Assembly: GCA_025531455.1 (NCBI GenBank) | Contig: JAMYHL010000010.1 | Location: forward strand, 1,240,001 to 1,304,000 | Origin: Apiotrichum sp. Y4204 | Lineage: Eukaryota > Basidiomycota > Tremellomycetes > Trichosporonales > Trichosporonaceae | Direction of reading: 5' to 3' | DNA length: 64,000 bases | Shown: one piece after another, positions 10,187 through 22,824 of the stretch | How the letters are laid out: every line of letters begins with the position of its first letter | How positions within the stretch are numbered: the stretch's first letter is position 1 | Notes under the pieces: generated by a model | Database searches by the model: none | The model's input: the letters and a program-made list of their open reading frames with translations, nothing else | Told to the model about the DNA's origin: nothing | Position numbers and translations under genes: made by a program

Positions 10187-13100
10187 GATTGTCGTGGCGA
10201 GCGCCGGGCGAGGGGCGGGATGGGTAAGCGAGGGTGTGGGGTGTTGAGTGAATGAGATAATGAGAGTGGGAGAGAGTGGAATGCCGAGGACGACGATGAT
10301 GGCGACGACGGGGGTGGTGGTGGTGACGACGACTATTGTGAGAGGGAAGGGAGTGAAATGGGAAAGAGTGGGTTTGGTAATGGAACATTGGGCACACCGC
10401 CAAGCTGCCAGAGCTGGTGGGGGATCGGGGATCGGGCAACGGGCAATGGGAAGGCCGGCGGTGCCCGCCGCGCATACGGATGGGGAAGGTGGTAGCTCTG
10501 TGATAGCACATTATGAATGACGTGTCCTAATACTTAGGTATTATAGCACGCTACTCCCATGCATTCATTTGTGGATATCCCCTAATCCAGATATCCGCTC
10601 ATCGTGTGAGCGCTTTGCGGGACCCCGCCTCCACCTTTTTGGTCCACCACCTGTTTGTGGACAAGCGGCCAGTACAGTACATAGCTTTGATAGCGCGATA
10701 GCGCTTCTTATTCTCAGCTCATGTAGTCAGCCCTATTTAACAGGGCGACCGTGCGAGGAGTAGCTTTTAGCTCTAAATATACAGCAAACACTGACATTTT
10801 GCTGCTCTGGGCCGGGGTCGGAATTAACTATAAGTGCAGGAGGCCATGGCGAGAAGGCAGTAGTCAATGCAACTGGGGTCGCTCAATGCACCGGAGTTAC
10901 CCCATTGTATCCGTGTCCCCCTTATCAATGATCTCTGTTCGAAGGAAAAGCACCTGGTTTTAGAGAAGAGCAGCTGACAATGATGTGTTGTGGGTGTTCA
11001 AGGCTATCACGGGCCACTGTCATCAAATGGCTTCGGCGACGACTCGTAATTAATGGCTGTACTGCAGATGTGGCACTTCAACCTCGTGCACCGATAAAGA
11101 AACACTGCCTAAGCACCTTCAAAGAAATGGTTTATTGTTTACGGTCACACATAGTAAACCACACTGCGAAGAAGCAGGGCGCATGTGTAGGAATACAATA
11201 AGTAAGAAGACACCAATGCTGTGAAAAAGCGGAAAAAAATCAGGGAAACTCATCAGTCTCGAAACATGACAGATAGCAAACATCTCCTGGTCAACGAGGC
11301 CCAAGCCATCGCACCGAGAAACAGAAACAGCATTCGAACAATGAACAATCCAACTTCAGAGCGAAAGGACGTGAGTCTCAGCTTATGGGAACAACAGTTT
11401 GCCCGGTCAGTCCGCGGTCCGGTTTCGGACAGGGGGCTCGTGCCAATATCAGCGCATTGAGATGCCCGGCCTGGCAACAAACCAACTGGCAACAAATCAA
11501 CCAGTCTGGACAATACGCCGAACGTTCGGCCGCGCTCTGTCGCGTGTCCGACATCCCTCGTAGATGGTGCATTGTGCGAGACTTAGCATGTGGGGATTTC
11601 GCATATCGGTAGGGAAAGAATTGTTCCCCGCAATGAGAAGGAGAACAATGACGAGAACGCACAACCGCTTCCCCCCAATCTTCTCCGAGTCAAGAGCTGG
11701 TTAGCGCAGGGCTCAGAACAACAAGAGGAGAACAAGAGATCAAGAGAATGAGAACAAGAGTACTTCCAACCAGGGTCACATCGGATGACACTTTGACTAG
11801 AGCGCCACCTCATCAGAAAACCAAAACACTCACATGGATCCTTACAGGATCAACATCGAGATGACTCGATAGCTGTGGCTCGACTTCAAGGGCGTCGATC
11901 TGCACTACTCGGGCTCGATATTCGGGGGCGGCCGGACTCGTGCACTAGACGGGAATGCCCCGACGCCCTCCGGATCAACGCAGATCGTCTGACGCCAGAC
12001 TGGGTCCAATGATCGTCGCTATCTTATTATTCATACCCGGCGTCCCATTCGTCCAGACGAAGACCCTCAGAATTCCGTGATGAATCCAAATCTCGACTCG
12101 GGGTACGTTCCAGACAGATGGGACCAAAATTCACCGGCCGGGGGATGATTCCGATAGGACGGCGGAGGTGTAAGGACCGACGGGGCCGGAGTCCGTGTTG
12201 TAAGGGGTCATCGAGGGCAGGGACAGGGAGGTGACAGGGAGGTGTTAGGGATGCTGCAGGGATCAAGATTTCGCGGCCCGTGGAGGCCCACGCGCTGCTC
12301 ATGTCAGGTAATGTGTTTCTAGTGCCACCACTTCTGTCAGATTGGCCATATTGGATATCGGTCCGACGGAGGGATGTTGACATGAATGAGAGGTGGATGG
12401 TCACCTGAATGAGACGAGTGGATAATGGCAAAGATGGTTGTGGCGCCAATCTGGCGATCGCGCGATATCATTCACGATCGGGGCGCCACGCAGCGCTATC
12501 CTGTCGTATCAGTGTGCATGCTGCATACTACGTATCTCTCCCGACACGGACACCAGGAGCAGTCAGTGTGAGTACGCAACTGCAAGTCCAGACTGCAGGA
12601 CTGATGTCTGCATGCACGCCCAATCGCGACAACAGCGGCGGCAATCGCGCAATCGAGAGCTACCAGACGGAGGATGGGAGCCTATGAAATATTCCCCGAT
12701 GCCATCGGACGGCGCCAGCGGAGTGCGCCGCTCGGGCATCCAAAGCATTTCCCGCGTTCTGGATCTGGATGGTGGTTACGTTCGGTAACGAAGAGTACGG
12801 CTCGCGTGCCTGCCACCAGTTCAATCCTCAGTGTCGGCCGGCACTTGTACACGGACCACCTGCCGGCATCGTCGCGGTTTACGAGGGGGAGGAACGGTGC
12901 CGTTCAATCGAATCCTATTCCTATTCCAACCCCCGCGCGTCGTATAACGCTCCTCATCGACGCCGAGATATCGGTCGCCGGTCACCGGTCGTCACTGGTC
13001 GTGCCGTGGCGCTCGACGGGGTGGATATCGGGCATCATGGGGTTCTGTCGCCTTTTCGGGAGCTGAGCCTCACGGATGCGGATGCAGATGGGATTGGGAT

Positions 13101-14110
13101 CGTACAGATGTGCATTCGGTAGATCATCTCGGCGGGTTCGGCGGAGACCGATTGGCCGACGTGCCGAATCCGACCCCACCTTATGAGCTGAGAGGTTGTC
13201 TCACCCTAATCCCCCGAGTCTGAATCTTAATACCTAGCGAGATCTAAATCGTCAACTGCCAGCTTGCAGATCGCGCCGTCGTAAGCTGTTGGAATCCATT
13301 TAACAGCTGTATGTAATGCCCGCCAGGGGCAACGCCATCTCGTCATTGCAGGCACGGCCGCCATGGCGTATGAGAGAGTATACGCGACGGCGCGGCTCCA
13401 CGCTGCTCGCAGTCTCGGGGTGTAATGTCACCAATCGCAGCAGGATACTGGGGCACACGACCAACCGCGAGCGGCGCTTATGGTGTGGTCGTGTGAGGGA
13501 TGTTTGTGTGCCGTATGTCGGCGGCAGCTCCACTCTCTGCCGTCACAATGTGTGTTGATCTCCATGCCGTCGCCTGCAATCTCACATGAGACATCCTGCC
13601 TACTTCCAAGCAGGCATGCAGGCAAGATCTAATCAGGAAAGGAATGTTCCATCGAACATATCGCCAAAATCTGAGTCCAGTTACCCCTACACAAATGAAA
13701 CAAAGGTGAGCAGCGCAGCATACTCAGAATAGAGCAAGGCGGACGCGCTAGACCGCTAATCATACAATAGGGCAATCCTAATCGAGCTAGGGATTATGGC
13801 GCTAATTACAAAGGCGCGCTCACACAAGGCAGGGAACAGAGGAGAGCTGTTTTTCGCATTTCCATCTTTGTTTGATCTGAAAATTTGTAGAAGGTCATAA
13901 TTTTTTTGATTTTTTTTTCGATTCCCTTGATTTCATTAGCCTCGAAATTTTGGTGGCCGCTTGCTGCAGGAATCGGGCGATCAGGGGTATGAGAAGGGCT
14001 AGGAGATCAGGAGGATCAATCAAGCTCACCTGACTGCTTTTGACGGTGTCCAGCTGGTTGGGAGCGGCAGGGGGAACGGGAGAACCAGAGAAGACGACAT
14101 GCAATCACAT

Positions 14111-14132
14111 GGGGGCGGGGGGGGGGGGGGGG
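14111..14132 (+). repeat. poly-G tract
   Basis: Five G, one C, then sixteen consecutive G. A second run of eleven G lies at 14473-14483 on the same strand. Homopolymer G runs of this size are strong G-quadruplex candidates and are also prone to sequencing error. Confidence 0.85.
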
Positions 14133-14988
14133 TAGAAGCTGCGAGCTGCAGAGTGGCAGCGAAGCGCGCGGCGCGTGCGGCGGAAACGAGATGACACGCC
14201 AAAAGAGATGCGCATTGGAGTGTCAGGGATGGACATCCTTTTTAGCCTGCAAGTTCCCTGAATAACCCTTGTTGAAAAACGGAGGTATCCAGCCCAAGAC
14301 GGCAAGAGTGCAGCGAAGCAAGCGCGCGGCGCCACATGCGGCTTCCCGGTACCGCAGGCCGCAGGGATATCTCCTCTGGAGCATGGAGCAGATTGGGTTG
14401 TGACTGCCTCCATGTACACAGGACTTGCCACCGATGACACCAACGCGGGCCGGGGCCGACTGTGCTCAGCTAGGGGGGGGGGGCAGGGAGCGCGCAGGGA
14501 CCAGCGACAAGCGGCGGCAGAGGGAAAAGAGGGGACAATTAACAGCACGAGATAGGCTGCAGACGAACATGACGGATGGATATTCGAAAAATTGTAATCA
14601 CCAGGAATCAAAATTTCTAGTTGCCCGCCAGTTGCAGCCAGTCAGGCCAGAGCATGCAGAGCACCTCGTGAGCTCGTGAGCTTGTCCCTGTCCGGCTTTG
14701 TCCTGGTCTGCGGCCTCTGGCGTTCTGCCTGGTGTGCAGATTGTCCCTCCTTAGTGCGTTCCCCCTGTCCGCGCCCTGTCCGCCCCTCCTCCCTTGGCCC
14801 TTGGCCTTTAGCCCTTTGGGCTCTGGGCTTGGGCTTTGGTGCGTATTCCTTTTTTTCTGTTGTTCCCCCTCCCACACAACTTTCAAACCCGATCCCATCC
14901 CATCCCATCCAACCATCCATCCATCTACCCTCTCACACCTACACACCCTCTCTCATCCCTCACGAGCACATTGTGCATATCCACATCT

Positions 14989-15060
14989 ATATCATCATCA
15001 TCATCATCATCATAAGCAGCAGCAGCAGCATCGCCATCACAAGCAACAGCAGCAGCAACA
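14989..15060 (+). repeat. ATC and AGC trinucleotide repeats in a leader region
   Basis: About seven or eight ATC units are followed by blocks of AGC/AAC units up to about 15060. They lie upstream of the 15553 gene and are probably transcribed as part of its 5' leader, though no transcript evidence is available. Confidence 0.6.
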
Positions 15061-15552
15061 GCTCTTCCACCAACACTCGTCTAGTTGTTGTGGGATCTTC
15101 CCTCCCCCCTTTGACAGCACACCGTCTCCCACACCCCGCTTGGTCCATGTGCGCTCCGCCAGACCACGCTCACACCAATCCCATCCCTTTCAACGACCAC
15201 CCCCGCAGCAGTCACCCCCTCGCCACCCGGCTCACCCAGCACAAGCTCTGGATCCATCTCTTCCAAGGCCAAAATCACTATAGGATAGCCTCGGGAGAGG
15301 CGGCAGTCTGCTACTGAGAAACGGTAGACAGACGACACCAAAAAAAACATTCCACACATAAAATTTAAACAACACCACTTCACCACCAGTTCATGTCCAT
15401 CACAATGAACTACGCAGCGGGGAGGAAAGGAGGCAAGCGAGGTGAGTAGAACAAACAACGGACGCATGCCTTGTCGCGAATCGGGATGCACACGGATGCC
15501 CAAAGCCCACACGCGCGCGCCCTGCAGCTTTGTATTGTTTCCGTTTCCCAGG

Positions 15553-17903
15553 ATGCTCACACGACCAGTCTCCGCCTCCCCGACACACTCCAACCACCAG
15601 TCCCCAACGTCCGCATCATCCCCCCTCCCAAGGATCAAGCTTAACGTGCGCCCCCAGCACCCATCTCGCCCGGACTCGTCCTCCTCTTCCAGGTCGCGTG
15701 CCGGTGCCAGTATCCAACGTCGCGGCATCTTCTCCGATGACAGCTCGTCAGACCTCACCCCCCCAGAGGAAGACGGCGACGACGATAATGACGATGACCT
15801 TCCAGGCGACGAAACTGAAGACGACTTTCCAGTGATACCACCAGCCTCGCGCAAGGGCAAGCAGCGCGAGTCCTTGTCACATGCCTCTCCAGTGTCCGTC
15901 AAGGACAGGAGCAAGAACAAGGTCACATCGTCCCCAAGCAATCCCTTTTCGGTTCAGCGTCTTGAGCCTTCGCGCACAACTACTACCGGCCCGAATGGAC
16001 GCGAGAGGAAACGCAACCTCAAGCTCGGCGATCTTGCACGGAAGCGTGCACGCGACGACAAGTTCGGCTTTGGCGGTGACCGCTTCGGCGGAGCAGTGAG
16101 TGCAGAGAAATGTTTCATGGCTGACATTCCAGACGCCAACCCAGTCGCGTATCGGTTCCAATACGCCATACATTGACTCGGACTCTACATCCTCCTATGG
16201 CGACGACGAGTCGGAGCACGAGAACACAAACTCGGCGGTCGACGAAGACGAGACCGATGACGAGTTTCTCGGCACCCTCCCCGAAGCGCTCATGGGGCAG
16301 GAGGTCGAGGACCTTGCTTATGGCGCTGGTCACATCGACTTTAGCGGCATGGACCAGGAGGAGGAGCCCGAGTGGTGGCAAGAGCAAGAGGACGACGAGG
16401 TAGGTAACCGCTGCTTATCGGCTGGCACATCGGCGCAATCTTCTCACGCCTCAGGACTTCATTGCAAACCTCACCGGTTCCGACATCGATGCGCTCCAGT
16501 CGCAGTCTTCGGTTCACGCTTCCGACTCGGACGATCCCATGACCTCGTCCACAGAGGAGACTTCGTCGGATGACGGTCTGGACGAGTTTGGCTTTCCGAT
16601 CTCGTATGCGGACGACAACCAGGAGCCCAACTCGGATGCCCCTCTTGTTCTTATGGAGAACTGGGACGGCCAGTTTGTGCTTGTCCAGCCGCGTACGGAA
16701 CGTTCTCGCTCGCGCAGGGCGCGGGGGTCTCAGACGAACGGCTCCATTGGAGACAGCACGTCCATCTCAGCTGGCGAGCAGCAGCTCATGATCGACGCTG
16801 ACGCCGACACCACCGAGTCGGAGACCGACTGGTCTCAGTACGAGGGCGAGGATGACGGCGGCGACACCACCGACTCAATGGCCGAGGAGGACATGCCCGT
16901 GCTCGACAGCCCTGCGCTGGATGAGATTATCGGACAGCAGCTGGGGCAAAACTTTGCCACCTCCGCCCCGTCTCCCTTTGACATGGATCTCGACTTCTTC
17001 ACCAACCCCTCCATTGTGGTCACCGACACTACGGTCGAGACACCCGGTCTGCCCACAAACACCTCTGCATCCGCAGTTGGCAGCCCGGTGACGTCCACGT
17101 CCCCGCCACTGACCGCTCCTCTGCATGTCAGTGCGCCATCAACGCCGATGGCTGGCCTGCCTGCCCCCGTGCCGATGATGGGCACCTTTGTTGTCAACCA
17201 CGACCCGTGTGCACACGCCGTTATCGACGGCACTCATGCCACCACACAGTCGCCGTTTACCCGGCGGCGGCGGAACAAGTCGTCCGACACCGCATCTGTC
17301 TCGTCCAAGCGCAGGTCTCACCTCACCTCGGCGCCTCCGCTCTCCCCGATGGGCAAAAAGCCGCGCTTCTCCTCCATTCCTGGCCACCCGCGGTACATCG
17401 CCGCAAGGCGGGCGGCCCAGGCCTTGGTTGACCCATTGGACCGCGAGAACACCCCGTCTGAGGAGGACGAGACCGCCTTCTCGCTCGAGGACATGCTAGA
17501 CGATTCGGTGCTGCACATGAACGACGCGTCATCCTCCGCCACGCCGGCTGTCCAGCCCGAGCTCCGCCACCTCTTCCGCTTCGACAAGGTTCCAGTGTCA
17601 ATGTACATGCGCCGCAACTTTAACTCGAACGCCCACAAGCTCCGGGCCGTAGAGCCGACGACAAGCGGCAACGCATGGCAGGGCTACACCACCCCGCCGG
17701 CGACTCCCGGCCTGACAACCTCGCACTCGACTCTGACGGACACCTTGTCCGACACTCTGGCCGGCCCGGCAAGCCGCATGCTCATATCGCCCCTTCTCCC
17801 GCCGGTACCCAGCAGCGAGGCTGACGACGCAACCCCTATGAGCCGCAAGGATCGCCGCAAAGCACGCCGGCGCGCAGAGGAGATGGTCCCACTGCAGATT
17901 TAG
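15553..17903 (+). CDS. uncharacterised acidic Ser/Asp-rich protein, possibly a transcriptional regulator
   Basis: Three exons (15553-16095, 16133-16399, 16455-17903) join in frame for 752 residues. The protein is dominated by Ser, Asp, Glu and Pro with several acidic clusters, such as PPEEDGDDDNDDDLPGDE near residue 75 and the stretch after exon 2. Islands that look ordered are LGDLARKRARDDKFGFGG (about residue 165), APLVLMENWDGQFVLVQP, MGTFVVNHDPCAHAVIDGT and VPVSMYMRRNFNSNAHKLR; the C-terminus is basic (MSRKDRRKARRRAEEM), a plausible nuclear signal. The VIDGT-type island faintly recalls fungal CRF1/IFH1-like proteins, but that is a guess from memory. The start is uncertain: an upstream ATG at 15393 opens a 17-codon frame that cannot be spliced into this frame with the obvious GT-AG sites, so I chose the ATG right after a TTTCCCAG acceptor-like site. 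Confidence 0.72.
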
Positions 17904-19290
17904 GCAGGGCTGTGAAATTTTAGCAGAAGAATAACCAAAACGCCAAAGAAAGCGAACAAAAAAGTAAACCCAAACACAACATCTATCCCACGCAGCATCC
18001 AACGCCACCACGCCCCCGAATCACTCCCATCCATCCGCACCCAGAATCCGGCTCGAAACCAATTGTGTGAAACGCAGCATAGCAACCTCTAGAACCAGAA
18101 CCAAAATTATACGTGCTCTATCTACTACTTGTAAAAATCGGCCGTGCGGCCGACAGGATCCTACCACACCACACCACCATATCACCCTCCCCTCCCATAG
18201 CCTCTTGCCCGCGGGCTGCTGCGATGTTAACTGTGTCAAATGAGAGGTTGATCGAGTCGGTTGCGCATCCGGATCCGGCCAGGGACGCGAAGTTCAATCT
18301 GTTTGGTCATGGGCACGTGTGATCGAGAAATGACATCGAGGCACCAACGGCACCGCGGCACCGTCGTGCCTTGCACATTGCTTGAATTGCTTCAAACACG
18401 AGGCCGCGAAGCAGAGAAGCAGAAAAAAAAGTGGACGTGCACTATTCAGCCTTGCGCCACCATTGTCACTCCAGCGGAGATGCCCTCCTTCGTGTCCGCT
18501 CAGCTGTGAGAAGCAGAATTCTCCCATGAGCGGAGTGCGCCGTCCGCCGCTCGCAGACAAAGTTCTTCGGGGCCGGAATGAGAATTAGATTTGCAGGTGA
18601 GGGGAGAGGAAGGACAGAGCGGCGACATGCGGGGAGAGGGACTTCATCCTCTCTGCCCCCGACAGGCTCCGCTCCGGCCCAACTACGTGATTTTTTGATT
18701 ATTTTTTTGTCGAGATCCTCAGGCAAACTGGTCTGGTACGAGTGGCAAAACGGGTGGCAAACCGGAATATTTTGTTCAGGTTCGCGGGAATACAAAACGA
18801 AGTGTGCGGTCGAGCGCCGAGCGCATACTTTTCATGTGGGGGTTTGAGAGTCTGGCCATTGCTGACCTCTTCGCGGCTTTAGTCTTGTGATTTCTTGTAG
18901 ATTTCTCATGGGTTTGTTATCGGGTTTCGGTTTCGCTGCACGTCTGGGTTTCGTACCCTTGCCGGCTTGCAGCCCTACTGTACTGTACATTTCCTACATG
19001 CCCATATTTTCCTCTCCAACGTTTCTCTCTGGAGCACACTTACTTTACCAGGCGCCTAATGCAGTGCTTTCCTCGAGGTTGCGACTGAGAATACCCGACC
19101 TCTGACATTCCAGTAATGGATCGCCGCCACTCCGCCACTCTTGGCACTCTCGATTCGCCACCAGCCCACGTGGCAAATCACGTGACTCTTCAACTTTCAA
19201 GCTCATCGCTCACTCTGAACTGACGTCTCCAAGAAATCAAGTATCCACAGTTTTAGAACATCTCCCTCAACCCCACCATCCCATCCCACC
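17904..19290. other. intergenic region before ACL4
   Basis: About 1.4 kb with no supported gene. It contains the 3' end of the preceding transcript and the ACL4 promoter and CA-rich leader. Frames on both strands lack recognisable motifs. Confidence 0.5.
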
Positions 19291-20607
19291 ATGGCGCGCT
19301 CAAAGAAGGGCAACAAGGCGCGCCCGCGCGCGCCCGCAGCAGCAGAGCCGGCGCTCACGACCGACGTCGCGGGAATCATTGGTGCGTAGTGAGCACTTCT
19401 GAGGGTACTTACACTGCAGAAAAGGCGCATGTGCTGCTCGCGCAGTCGAATTTCGAGCTCGCTGTCAAGTTTCTCGAGCGCGCGCTCGAGCTCGAGCCGG
19501 AGAACCTCGAGGCACGGGAGCTTGCGGGCGTTGCGGAGCTCGAGGGCGGTGATGCCGACAAGGGGCGGGAGGTGAGTGGTAGATCTTCTTGGCAGTAAAT
19601 TCTGTTGTGTTTATTAATTCCAGCACCTCCTCCGCCTTTTCCCGCCGCACGCCGGGCCGCCGAGCACGCCCTCGCCGTACATGTACCTTGCGCAGACGGC
19701 CGAGACGCCGCACGAGGCACTGGGGTACTACTCGACCGCGACGGCGATGATTGAGAACGAGCTCGGCAAGGGCAAGGGCAAGCGCACGCCGGGCGACGAT
19801 ATCGACGAGTACACCAAGATGGCGGTGACGGGCCTCGTGGCCATGGTCGAGATCTGGATGAGTGACCTATGGTGCGTACCAAGTGTTGTTTATATTGCTA
19901 GCTGCCCGCTGACATTAGCTTTGAGGAGGCGGCGTCGGAGAACTGTGATGCGCTGATTGCGCGTGCGCTCGCGCTCGCGCCCGACGACCACGAGGCGCTC
20001 ATGGCCCTCGCATCGATCCGCACAAGTCAGTCCAAGTTTGACGAGGCGCGCGCCGTCGTGCTCAAGGTGTATGCCGACCTCGAGGGCCGAGATCCATGTA
20101 TGTTGCCTCTGCGTGTTCTCTGCTAATGCCCCAGTCGACCCTCTGCTTCCTGGCGTTCCGGCGCGACTGACATTTGCGCGCCTGCTGCTCGAGCACGGGC
20201 TGCACATGGAGGCACTGGACGTGCTCTCGACCGTGCGCGAGGAGGACAGCCTCGAGGTGGAGGCCGCGTACCTCGAGGGCTGGGCGTGGCATCTGCGCGC
20301 CGAGGCGGTGCTTGCCGACCCGGGGATCTTGGAGCGGGAGCGCGCGGCGGCGGCAGAGAAACGGACAGGCGACGACGAGGACGGCGAGGACGAGCCGCTG
20401 TCCGCCGACGAGTGCTTTTCCGAGTCGCTGCGGTGTCTCCTTGAGAGCGCCAAGCTGTTTGCCGAGCAGGATTACCCCGACGAGGGGATCGGCGCGCACC
20501 TGAAGGAACTGCTTGACGGGCTGCATGCGCGCGGCGTGCAGCCTCCGCCGCAGGAGGAGGGCGAGGGCGAGGAAGATGCCGAGGATGGCGATGTGCAGAT
20601 GGCGTAA
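19291..20607 (+). CDS. ACL4: TPR assembly chaperone of ribosomal protein uL4, Acl4-like
   Basis: Five exons (19291-19381, 19420-19571, 19624-19871, 19919-20097, 20135-20607) give 380 residues. A basic N-terminus (MARSKKGNKARPRAP) leads into tetratricopeptide helices: AHVLLAQSNFELAVKFLERA, LELEPENLEARELAGVAELE, YMYLAQTAETPHEALGYY, ALIARALALAPDDHEALMAL, LTFARLLLEHGLHMEALDVL and a further pair ending SLRCLLESAKLFAEQDY. The C-terminal tail is strongly acidic (EEGEGEEDAEDGDVQMA). TPR superhelix plus acidic tail matches yeast Acl4 (YDR161W), the dedicated nuclear/cytoplasmic chaperone that captures nascent Rpl4 and delivers it to pre-60S particles. The identification is by architecture and remembered family wording. 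A generic TPR protein is the alternative. Confidence 0.85.
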
Positions 20608-20890
20608 ACCTAGACTAATGATGTACGGTATGACCTTCGGACGCAGTAATCCTGAGCTCTGTCACGCTCAAACTGACTGTTCTGCCGAACGGGGAACCCC
20701 ACGCCGCCGTCGTCGCTGACCTCTATTCCACACGCAATACATCAGACAGTCTATGATGGGTAAAGATACATTATGCGCAAGCGGAGGTCTATACTAGCGG
20801 AAATGGTCATGCAAGAGAGAACACGAATCCAAGGATACGGCGGCTCAATCAGAGTGCAGCAAAGCACGCCTCAAATCACCTCATTCTCCG

Positions 20891-22824
20891 TCATGCCCCG
20901 TCAGACTTCCAGCTGCCTTTGACTGGGAGCGTCAGCATCTGTTTCATTCGCTTGATACTCACAGGTATGGACGAGCGCACACTGCTCCGACTCTGAAGGC
21001 TCCGCGCCAAAGTCCTTCTCGCCGCCCGGGGAAAAGGCCGTGATGGGCAGCACCATGACCTCGCCGATACGCAGTGGGCGACGGATACCGCGCAGGTGCT
21101 GCCACGGGACGTTGTAGCGCGCGAGGAGGTAGCTGGAGTGAGCGGGGGAATGGAACGGAGCAACTGGGGCCGTTGACTGCGCGAAACTTGCAACTGCCCT
21201 CACACCCAGTTTTGTACTTACCTCAGCACCGAGTCGGTGAATGCCGGCGGCCCGGTCCAGTGGAGCACTTTGAGGGGCTCCCCCGAGTCGTCGACGTGCC
21301 GCGTGTTGTTGACGACGCGACGCACAATCTCGAGCATGATGGGGTGGTGGGGAACAGATGCGAGCGCCCATTGGCAGATACCGAGAGGCTGCTCCCACGA
21401 GTCGACGGGGTTGTCCCAGTCCTCGCGCTCGTGCACGTCAATGTCGACGCCGACAATCACCGACGGCAGGTCCTCGACCTGCTGCGGCCACGAGTAGCCG
21501 TCGGTCGCGCTGATGTCGTAGTACTGGGGCTCGATCGTGCCCCACTCGTTGATCGGGCGTTTCGGGATGGTATCAATGTCAGAGTAGACGCCGCCCTTGA
21601 CGAGCGGGAGGAGGTAGCGCAAAAAGTCGGCCTTGAGGACGCCACGCTGCATGGCATTGTACGCCCAGCGGATATTGCGTCCTTCTGGGTCCGCAAACGT
21701 CTGGTTGACCCATGTTTCCGAGCGGTCGTCGTCGTAGAAATCCAGAATCCAGCCCTCGGGCGCGTTCATCTCCGCCCACAACCGCGTCCACTCGCTGTTG
21801 TCCTCGCGGGCCGTCTGGAAGATGTGGCGGAAGGAGACGAGCGGCGCCTGCGGACTCGAGGGGCGTTTCCGCGGGTGCAGCTTTGGCGGGAGGTGGTGCG
21901 AAAGCGCCTCGTGCATCACCCGGTTCAGCGAGGGGGGAATCGCCTCGTCGATAAAGTCCTTTAGGCGGCCGAAGAAGCTGCAATGTCAGAAAAGTTCGAC
22001 GAGTTTTTGTCCAAGAGCCACGCGCACAGGCCCTCCGCGATCGCCCCCACTCTGCTCAGTCTTCCCGATCAGCGGCTTGTGCGCATGCCAGACAAGCCAG
22101 GCACGTGTGGATCTGCGCCGCCAGGCCGCCAGAACGTCGACGGCGATCGCAGAAGCGCGCCAGAAAGGCAGGGAAAAAAAGGGGGCGCAAAGGATGTGTG
22201 TAATCCGCCGCAAGTCGCACTCGCGCACAAAAGAGTAACCACCAACTCCACATGGTGTTTGTGCTTCTGAAGAAGCAATCACTGGGCCTTGCGCTGGCGG
22301 TGCACGAAGCGCATGTGCAGTGCAGATTTCACAATGACGACCGTTTGCGAAAGTAGCGACAAACAGGTAGTGCACGACACACGTGCCGAGCTGTCCCGAC
22401 GACGACACGATCGTTAGACGCGGGACACAACACTGCAGCCTCGCAGGGGCAGGGCGCAGCTCCCACGCTCCTCCCCCCGCTCCAACACTCACAGCTTATC
22501 TTCTCCGCGCTCCGCACTCCCAACGATGTGATACCGTGCCTCAGCCTTTTCGCCGAGATCAAGCTGCCGGAGCCCAGTGCCGTCCACTTCGCCGACGACG
22601 GGAACGCGCGCGAGGACCTGTCCGGGCCGGAGCGTGAGGCTGGTGGGCACAGGGAGCGGTGGGAACTCCACGGCATCCGTGTCGAGCTGCATGTCAAGTT
22701 GGCCATGATCGACTGATGGACGCTGCGAGTAGAGCAGCACGAGGAGGACGGCGGCGGCGAGCACGCCCACGAGGACGCGCGGCGTCGCGCGCGGCGTACT
22801 GGTCCAGCGGGGGAGGAGGGGCAT
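20891..22824 (-). CDS. OCH1: Golgi alpha-1,6-mannosyltransferase, OCH1/HOC1-like (GT32)
   Basis: Four exons (22493-22824, 21222-21977, 20963-21132, 20891-20922) give 429 residues. A short cytosolic N-terminus is followed by a signal anchor (residues about 17-32, VLVGVLAAAVLLVLLY), making a type II membrane protein. The catalytic part has FRHIFQTAREDNSEWTRLW, the donor-binding stretch KADFLRYLLPLVKGGVYSDI with the DxD motif in YSDIDTIP, GVDIDVHERED, and the closing TGPPAFTDSV and HTFKGSWK motifs of the Och1 family. These enzymes use GDP-mannose to start or extend outer-chain N-glycan mannan in the Golgi. In basidiomycetes several paralogues exist, so Och1 versus Hoc1-like cannot be settled here. 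The first intron (515 nt) separates the anchor exon from the catalytic exon and is long for this genome. Confidence 0.88.

Larger units (their letters stand above)
10187..15552. other. long gene-poor region upstream of the 15553 gene
   Basis: About 5.4 kb without a convincing gene. The part near 10.5-14 kb is visibly richer in A and T than its surroundings, with several translated stretches under 170 codons that have no familiar motif. The last 700 bases (14.85-15.55 kb) are a pyrimidine-rich leader-like sequence containing ATC and AGC trinucleotide repeats. I searched by eye for transposase, reverse transcriptase, integrase and tRNA B-box motifs and saw none. Decayed repeat DNA or a pericentric segment cannot be excluded. 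Confidence 0.5.

Noticed and set aside
14105..14611. 168-codon minus-strand frame beside the poly-G tract
   Set aside because: Ends in poly-Pro encoded by the G run and shows no domain, splice site or similarity that I can see.
21074..21964. 296-codon plus-strand frame over the OCH1-like exons
   Set aside because: The minus strand has the intact DxD mannosyltransferase with conserved junctions; the plus frame is its mirror.
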